Shown here: piece by piece, positions 7,121-11,365 of the stretch
Numbering within the stretch: position 1 is the first letter of the stretch
Layout of the letters: each line of letters starts with the position of its first letter
Assembly: GCA_023299965.1 (NCBI GenBank)
Contig: JALZVN010000126.1
Location: 1 to 11,365 of the forward strand
Origin: Saprospiraceae bacterium
Lineage (GTDB): Bacteria > Bacteroidota > Bacteroidia > Chitinophagales > Saprospiraceae
Length of the DNA stretch: 11,365 nt
Direction of reading: 5' to 3'
Notes under the pieces: model-generated
What the model saw: the letters and a program-made list of their open reading frames with translations, nothing else
Told to the model about the DNA's origin: nothing
The model's database searches: none
Program-made: the position numbers and the translations under genes

Positions 7121-7803
7121 TTTCAAAAATTACATATCGAGTATTTGGGATGATTTTCTGTTGCCTCTTGCTTTGTGCACTTAATGCTCAAGATGCCGCC
7201 ACTGTTTACGAGTATGATCAAGAAGATTTGACAGAGGCAAGAGACGGCATAGATTACTCGGATGATGTCAAAGAGCTTAAGGATGAGAAGAAAAAAGATT
7301 CAGAATCAAATGCAGATTTGTCTGGTTTAGGAGATGCTTTGGGATTTTTGTTGATAGGACTTTTGGTAGTGCTGGTTTTTGTGATCCTGTACTATATGCT
7401 TGGAAATGATAATTTATTTAGACCAAGTTCTAAAAAGATAAAGGCTTTAGATTTGAAATCTATAGAACAAATAGAGGAGAATCTAGAAGAGCATGATGTT
7501 GCCTATTACCTACAACAGGCAATCGATAATAGACAATTTAGAATCGCGATACGCCTTCATTATTTGTTAATCATTAAAGAGCTTTCTACAAAAAAAATTA
7601 TCAAGTGGAAACGAGATAAAACGAATAGAAGCTATATCTATGAAACGGAGTCTTATCCTTTCGCCAATAATTTCAAGAGATCAACAAGTATTTTTGAAAA
7701 AGTATGGTACGGAGAACGTGATGTGACCGAAGGAGATTTCTCGCTGATACACGCTCATTTCAATACTTTGAATCAAGAGATAAATCAAGTCGTCAATGAG
7801 TAA
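7117..7803 (+). CDS. DUF4129 domain membrane protein
   Basis: This 228-residue protein starts with a likely signal peptide (1-24, hydrophobic core FGMIFCCLLLCAL, possible cleavage after LNA). A charged acidic periplasmic stretch (about 25-70) follows, then one transmembrane helix near 75-95 and a cytosolic C-terminal domain. The C-terminal part (about 125-225) carries DUF4129 hallmarks: a helix with RIAIRLHYLLIIKEL (142-156), a KWKRDKTNRSYIYE-like strand (163-176), and VWYGERDVTEGDF (196-208). DUF4129 also occurs at the C terminus of some transglutaminase-like membrane proteins in MoxR/DUF58 loci. Here it stands alone. The start codon lies in an ATGA overlap with the SpoIIM gene, and the end overlaps the DUF4350 gene by 8 nt, so translation of the three is probably coupled. 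Biochemical role unknown. Confidence 0.85.
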   Translation: MISKITYRVFGMIFCCLLLCALNAQDAATVYEYDQEDLTEARDGIDYSDDVKELKDEKKKDSESNADLSGLGDALGFLLIGLLVVLVFVILYYMLGNDNLFRPSSKKIKALDLKSIEQIEENLEEHDVAYYLQQAIDNRQFRIAIRLHYLLIIKELSTKKIIKWKRDKTNRSYIYETESYPFANNFKRSTSIFEKVWYGERDVTEGDFSLIHAHFNTLNQEINQVVNE

Positions 7804-9172
7804 TAGAAATTATTACATAGCGGCTATCATTGGAGTAGTGATATTAGTACTAGGGGTGCGTACTTGCAGCAATTCGAATTTTTTAAAACGATATAACTGG
7901 AGTGAGACGTATCAAGATAAGAAAAATCATGTCTATGGTACTTATATAATTAAACGATTCATAGAGTATACTAGCCAAAAAGGAATAAAAAATATTGATG
8001 TTAAACTCTCCAAGTATTTTGAAGGTCAGACAGAAATTGGGAACTATATATTTGTTGGAGAGGCGATGCTTTTTGATGATTCTGATGCAAAAGCATTGGC
8101 AGATTTTGTAGCTAAAGGCAATAATGCTATCATATCTTCTAAAGTGTTTCCAAACACTCTGTCAAAGCTAATTTATGAAACTTGTCTTGAATACGAAGAA
8201 GCAGAAGAAGGCGTTTTTGAAGACTTATATAATGAAGAGGATTATGTTGATGAGACTGATTATAAAGAGGAAGAATATGACGCATGGAAATACTCTGATA
8301 TTGATAATATAGATTTTCTTGCGGATAGGGATACTAGTATGGTCCTTAGTTTAGATTCTGGCCATAGTACTGGAGAACAATCTTTAGACTTATATAAAAC
8401 ATATAAAAATAGCAAAGCACAAGAACGGAATTGGTATTATATGCACGATTCTGTTGCCTGTCTAATCAATAATGATATTACGGTCTTAGGACACTTAGGA
8501 GGAGATAAAATCAACTTCTTTGAGTTACCTCATGAAGATGGATCGTTCTTTATACATACGAATCCATTTGTGTTTACGAATGAACCAATGCTTTCTGATC
8601 AAAATGCAGAATATATAGCGGGAGTACTGTCAAATTGCTCTCAAGAGAATTGGTACTGGGATGAGTATTCAAAAACAGATGTAAATCGAGGTAGAGCAAG
8701 AAATGGAAAACAAAATCATATTTCTAGTAAAGGGCCCTTGTCCTATATCTTAGATCAACCCCCTTTGGCGTGGGCGTGGTATTGTCTATTGGTAATGGGA
8801 CTTTTGTTTCTGTTATTTAAGGCAAAACGAAAGCAAAGAGTAATTCCAGTGCTGGTAGAAAATCAAAATACATCCTTGGCATTTATCAATACTATTGGAA
8901 ATTTATACTTTCGCAAAAATGATCATGGTCAGTTATGCGATGATCAATTTCAACTGTGGCTTGAAAAAATTCGAACTCAATATAGAATAAATACCAGCAA
9001 GCAAGATGATGAATTTGTTACTAAATTGTCTCTTAAGAGTAAAGTGCCCATTGAAGATCTTAGATCTATAATAGATTTTTATCAAAATATACAGAGTTCT
9101 AATTTTGTTTCGGAGAACACGATGATACAGTTCTACCAGAAAATAAATCAATTTGAAATTCAATCAAAGTAA
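7796..9172 (+). CDS. DUF4350 domain protein with two membrane anchors and an acidic insert
   Basis: This 458-residue protein has an N-terminal anchor (about 6-22), a long extracytoplasmic domain, a second helix (about 324-342) and a cytosolic tail of about 115 residues. The DUF4350 part shows the VYGTYIIKRFI entry motif (46-56), an FVGEAMLFDDSDAKALADFV segment (86-105) and the conserved end FFIHTNPFVFTN (251-262) followed by WYWDEY (286-291). The fold is thought to be glutamine-amidotransferase-like, but no catalytic triad is obvious, so a binding or scaffold role is more likely than an enzyme. Residues 131-170 form an acidic, tyrosine-rich stretch (19 of 40 are Asp/Glu, 6 are Tyr). The gene overlaps DUF4129 by 8 nt and ends 5 nt before the MoxR gene. 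Cys24 is not in a lipobox. Confidence 0.82.
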   Translation: MSNRNYYIAAIIGVVILVLGVRTCSNSNFLKRYNWSETYQDKKNHVYGTYIIKRFIEYTSQKGIKNIDVKLSKYFEGQTEIGNYIFVGEAMLFDDSDAKALADFVAKGNNAIISSKVFPNTLSKLIYETCLEYEEAEEGVFEDLYNEEDYVDETDYKEEEYDAWKYSDIDNIDFLADRDTSMVLSLDSGHSTGEQSLDLYKTYKNSKAQERNWYYMHDSVACLINNDITVLGHLGGDKINFFELPHEDGSFFIHTNPFVFTNEPMLSDQNAEYIAGVLSNCSQENWYWDEYSKTDVNRGRARNGKQNHISSKGPLSYILDQPPLAWAWYCLLVMGLLFLLFKAKRKQRVIPVLVENQNTSLAFINTIGNLYFRKNDHGQLCDDQFQLWLEKIRTQYRINTSKQDDEFVTKLSLKSKVPIEDLRSIIDFYQNIQSSNFVSENTMIQFYQKINQFEIQSK

Positions 9173-9177
9173 ATAAG

Positions 9178-10248
9178 ATGAATCCAGAAGAAGAGTTAAA
9201 TAAAGACCCACAAAATCCTTTAGAGCAGAATAAGTCAATGGAGCAGTCCAATCCAGTGGAGCAGTCTAGTTCCTTGAATATTTGGGATCAAAATAGATTG
9301 GACTTGTCACTGGTGTCCAATACAGCTCAAAGTCTTAGAACTGAATTGCAAAAGATAATTGTAGGGCAGACTGAAATGGTAAACCTCTTGTTGAGTTCGA
9401 TTTTGGTAGGAGGGCACGTTTTGATTGAAGGAGTGCCAGGAATAGCCAAGACGCTTACAGCTAAATTGATGGCACAAGCTTTCAATAGCGAATTCTCTAG
9501 GATTCAATTTACACCTGATTTGATGCCTACAGATGTAGTAGGAACCAATATTTTCAATGTTAAAAATTCTGATTTTGAATTTAAACCGGGACCAGTGTTC
9601 TCTAATATAATCCTAATTGATGAGATCAATCGAGCACCTGCAAAAACGCAAGCAGCCTTATTTGAGGTGATGGAAGAGTACCAGGTGACCATAGATGGAG
9701 TGACTTACCCAATGGAGTTTCCATTCTTTGTGATTGCTACCCAAAATCCCGTTGAGCAAGAAGGAACGTATAAGTTGCCAGAGGCACAACTAGATAGATT
9801 TTTATATAAGATAAATGTGCAGTATCCCGACTTGACTGAAGAAAGAGCGATACTTCAAAAATTCAGAAATGATTTTAGAGTAGACAAAAAACCTACGGTC
9901 AATAAAATTATCTCTGCAGAATTGCTGAAGCAGTGCCAGGATCTTATAGAAAAGGTCACTATAAAAGATAGCTTATTAGATTATATTGCTGAAATAGTTG
10001 TCAGTACTAGAAATTCAGGAGATCTATTTTTGGGAGCTTCTCCAAGAGCATCATTAGCATTGTTGAAGGCTTCCAAGTCATTGGCTGCAATCGAAGGTAG
10101 AGATTTTGTGACTCCTGATGATATTCAATATGTCGCTTATCCAGTATTGAACCACCGTATCATTCTTACTCCTGAGAGAGAGATGGAGGGCGTAGATCCA
10201 AAAGATTTGATAAGAGATATGATTAAAAAAATAGAAGTACCTAGATAG
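9178..10248 (+). CDS. MoxR-family AAA+ ATPase
   Basis: A 356-residue cytosolic ATPase. Walker A is GVPGIAKT (85-92, Lys91/Thr92), Walker B is IILIDEI (144-150, Asp148/Glu149), sensor 1 is Asn190 in ATQNP, the probable arginine finger is Arg207 in LPEAQLDRF, and sensor 2 is Arg290 in GASPRASLAL. The C-terminal lid helical domain covers about 245-350. All ATPase residues are intact. The first 40 or so residues are an extra low-complexity arm with three xEQ motifs (near 14-29) before the core. MoxR proteins are hexameric chaperone-like ATPases that usually act with a vWA-domain partner to mature or remodel a target. Here the partner is the DUF58 protein encoded 5 nt downstream, and the probable targets are the membrane proteins encoded upstream. 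The gene symbol moxR is used loosely for many paralogues, so none is given. Confidence 0.93.
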   Translation: MNPEEELNKDPQNPLEQNKSMEQSNPVEQSSSLNIWDQNRLDLSLVSNTAQSLRTELQKIIVGQTEMVNLLLSSILVGGHVLIEGVPGIAKTLTAKLMAQAFNSEFSRIQFTPDLMPTDVVGTNIFNVKNSDFEFKPGPVFSNIILIDEINRAPAKTQAALFEVMEEYQVTIDGVTYPMEFPFFVIATQNPVEQEGTYKLPEAQLDRFLYKINVQYPDLTEERAILQKFRNDFRVDKKPTVNKIISAELLKQCQDLIEKVTIKDSLLDYIAEIVVSTRNSGDLFLGASPRASLALLKASKSLAAIEGRDFVTPDDIQYVAYPVLNHRIILTPEREMEGVDPKDLIRDMIKKIEVPR

Positions 10249-10253
10249 ACCTT

Positions 10254-11365
10254 ATGCGCAACTTTTATTTAGGAAGTAGATTCTTTTTTGTCTTTTCGAT
10301 CATCATAGCTTGCTTTGTGTTGGGCTTTGAATACTATACGCTATTCGTATTGGCAAAAGTCTTGCTAGTTGTCTTTGCGTGTTTTGTTGGATTAGACACT
10401 TTCTGGTTATTTCAGAAAAAGAATATTGTAAGCGCTCAGAGACTATTACCTAAAGTTTTATCCTTGTCTGATGATAATAAGGTAACACTTTCTGTTCACA
10501 GTCAGGCGGATCGAGATTTAACTATAGAAATAGTAGACGAAATACCATTTCAGTTTCAAGTAAGGGATCTTAGTATAGATCTTAATTTAGCAGCAAAAGA
10601 ATCTCGTGCCCTAGATTATGAATTAAAACCTCTAGAGCGAGGAGAATATGAGTTTGGGAATATCAATTTATTTCTATCCACTATTCTGAAATTGGTAAGT
10701 CGAAGAGTGATTGTGGAAGCCAAGCAGAGCGTTCCTGTTTATCCCTCCATTCTCCAAATGAAAAAATACGAAATGCTCGCTTTTAATAGCGTAAGCTTAG
10801 AGCAGGGAATTAAAAAACTGCGACGTATCGGAAGTAGTTATGAGTTTGAGCAAATTAAAAATTACGTTCCTGGCGATGATTATAGATCTATCAACTGGAA
10901 GGCAAGTAGCCGCAGAGCACAGCTAATGGTCAATCAATATGAAGATGAGCGATCACAAAGTGTATATAGCATCATCGATAAGAGTCGTAACATGCGTATG
11001 CCTTTTGAAGGATTAAGCCTCATGGACTATGCCATCAATAGCGCATTGGTAATCTCGAATGTAGTACTCCAAAAAAATGACAAAGCAGGTTTGCTTACCT
11101 TCTCAGATAAAATTGGGTCTGCCATCAAAGCAGACCGAAAGACCAATCATCTCAATAAAATATTGGCCGCCTTGTATAGAGAGCAGCCACGTGATTTAGA
11201 AGCGCGCTACGAATTGCTATATCACTCGGCACGTAAACTAATAAAAGGAAGAAGCCTTCTTTTTCTATACACCAATTTTGAAAGTACATTTGCCTTAGAA
11301 AGAGTGCTGCCTATCTTGCGAAAGATAAACCGTCTGCATCTCTTGGTAGTGGTGTTTTTTACGAA
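10254..11365 (+). CDS. DUF58 (vWA-like) protein, 3' end cut by right window edge
   Basis: The frame stays open from the ATG at 10254 to the window end (370 full codons), so the C terminus is missing; homologues are commonly around 430-450 residues. Two hydrophobic segments near 10-30 and 30-53 form a membrane hairpin at the N terminus. A beta-rich region follows (about 60-165). The DUF58 signature YVPGDDYRSINWKASSRR lies at 204-221. A vWA-like domain starts with the strand SVYSIIDKSRNM (236-247), in which the metal-site motif reads D-x-S-x-N rather than the classical D-x-S-x-S, and continues with KAGLLTFSDKIG (277-288). DUF58 proteins are the usual partners of MoxR ATPases. The start is 5 nt after the MoxR stop, so it is in the same operon. 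Whether further genes, such as Bat-type vWA proteins, follow cannot be seen. Confidence 0.92.
   Translation, partial: MRNFYLGSRFFFVFSIIIACFVLGFEYYTLFVLAKVLLVVFACFVGLDTFWLFQKKNIVSAQRLLPKVLSLSDDNKVTLSVHSQADRDLTIEIVDEIPFQFQVRDLSIDLNLAAKESRALDYELKPLERGEYEFGNINLFLSTILKLVSRRVIVEAKQSVPVYPSILQMKKYEMLAFNSVSLEQGIKKLRRIGSSYEFEQIKNYVPGDDYRSINWKASSRRAQLMVNQYEDERSQSVYSIIDKSRNMRMPFEGLSLMDYAINSALVISNVVLQKNDKAGLLTFSDKIGSAIKADRKTNHLNKILAALYREQPRDLEARYELLYHSARKLIKGRSLLFLYTNFESTFALERVLPILRKINRLHLLVVVFFT

Noticed and set aside
7796..7870. Lipoprotein signal in the DUF4350 protein (Cys24)
   Set aside because: The residues before Cys24 are G-V-R-T, which do not fit a lipobox, and the start is better explained as a plain membrane anchor.
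9178..11365. Start of a Bat aerotolerance operon (MoxR-DUF58-BatA/B/C/D)
   Set aside because: The upstream SpoIIM, DUF4129 and DUF4350 genes mark a different MoxR locus type, and no Bat vWA or TPR gene is in view; the right edge prevents a final check.

Overview
The window looks like chromosomal DNA from a low-GC member of the Bacteroidota. The evidence is an A+T-rich composition, no clear Shine-Dalgarno sequences before starts, TAnnTTTG-type -7 promoter elements, and a gene set (RDD, SpoIIM-like, DUF4129, DUF4350, MoxR, DUF58) in an arrangement seen in that phylum. No tRNA, rRNA, insertion sequence, CRISPR array or phage gene was seen. I cannot place it below phylum.

The layout is two divergent blocks that start from one 165-bp intergenic region (5084-5248).

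The left block is read on the minus strand. It begins with an RDD membrane protein, then the 23S rRNA uracil-5-methyltransferase RlmD and a small protein of unknown function; these three are separated by 5 nt and 1 nt. After a 66-bp gap comes a soluble hybrid histidine kinase (REC-PAS-HisKA-HATPase-REC), then a stand-alone Hpt protein, then the first seven codons of what looks like a response regulator cut by the left edge. Kinase, Hpt and regulator would form a His-Asp-His-Asp phosphorelay.

The right block is read on the plus strand and is tightly packed (overlaps of 4 and 8 nt, then gaps of 5 and 5 nt). It encodes a two-part SpoIIM-like multi-pass membrane protein, a DUF4129 membrane protein, a DUF4350 membrane protein with two transmembrane anchors, a MoxR-type AAA+ ATPase, and a DUF58 protein cut by the right edge. 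Together with the RDD protein this is a MoxR/DUF58 membrane gene cluster. Its relatives are widespread (for example the moxR2 region of Mycobacterium tuberculosis), but the molecular job is unknown. The likely picture is a cytosolic ATPase working with a vWA-like DUF58 partner on a set of membrane proteins.

The most interesting points are this uncharacterised cluster as a whole, the double-module SpoIIM protein, the palindromic sequence that could serve as -7 element in both directions between the blocks, and an acidic, tyrosine-rich insert in the DUF4350 protein.
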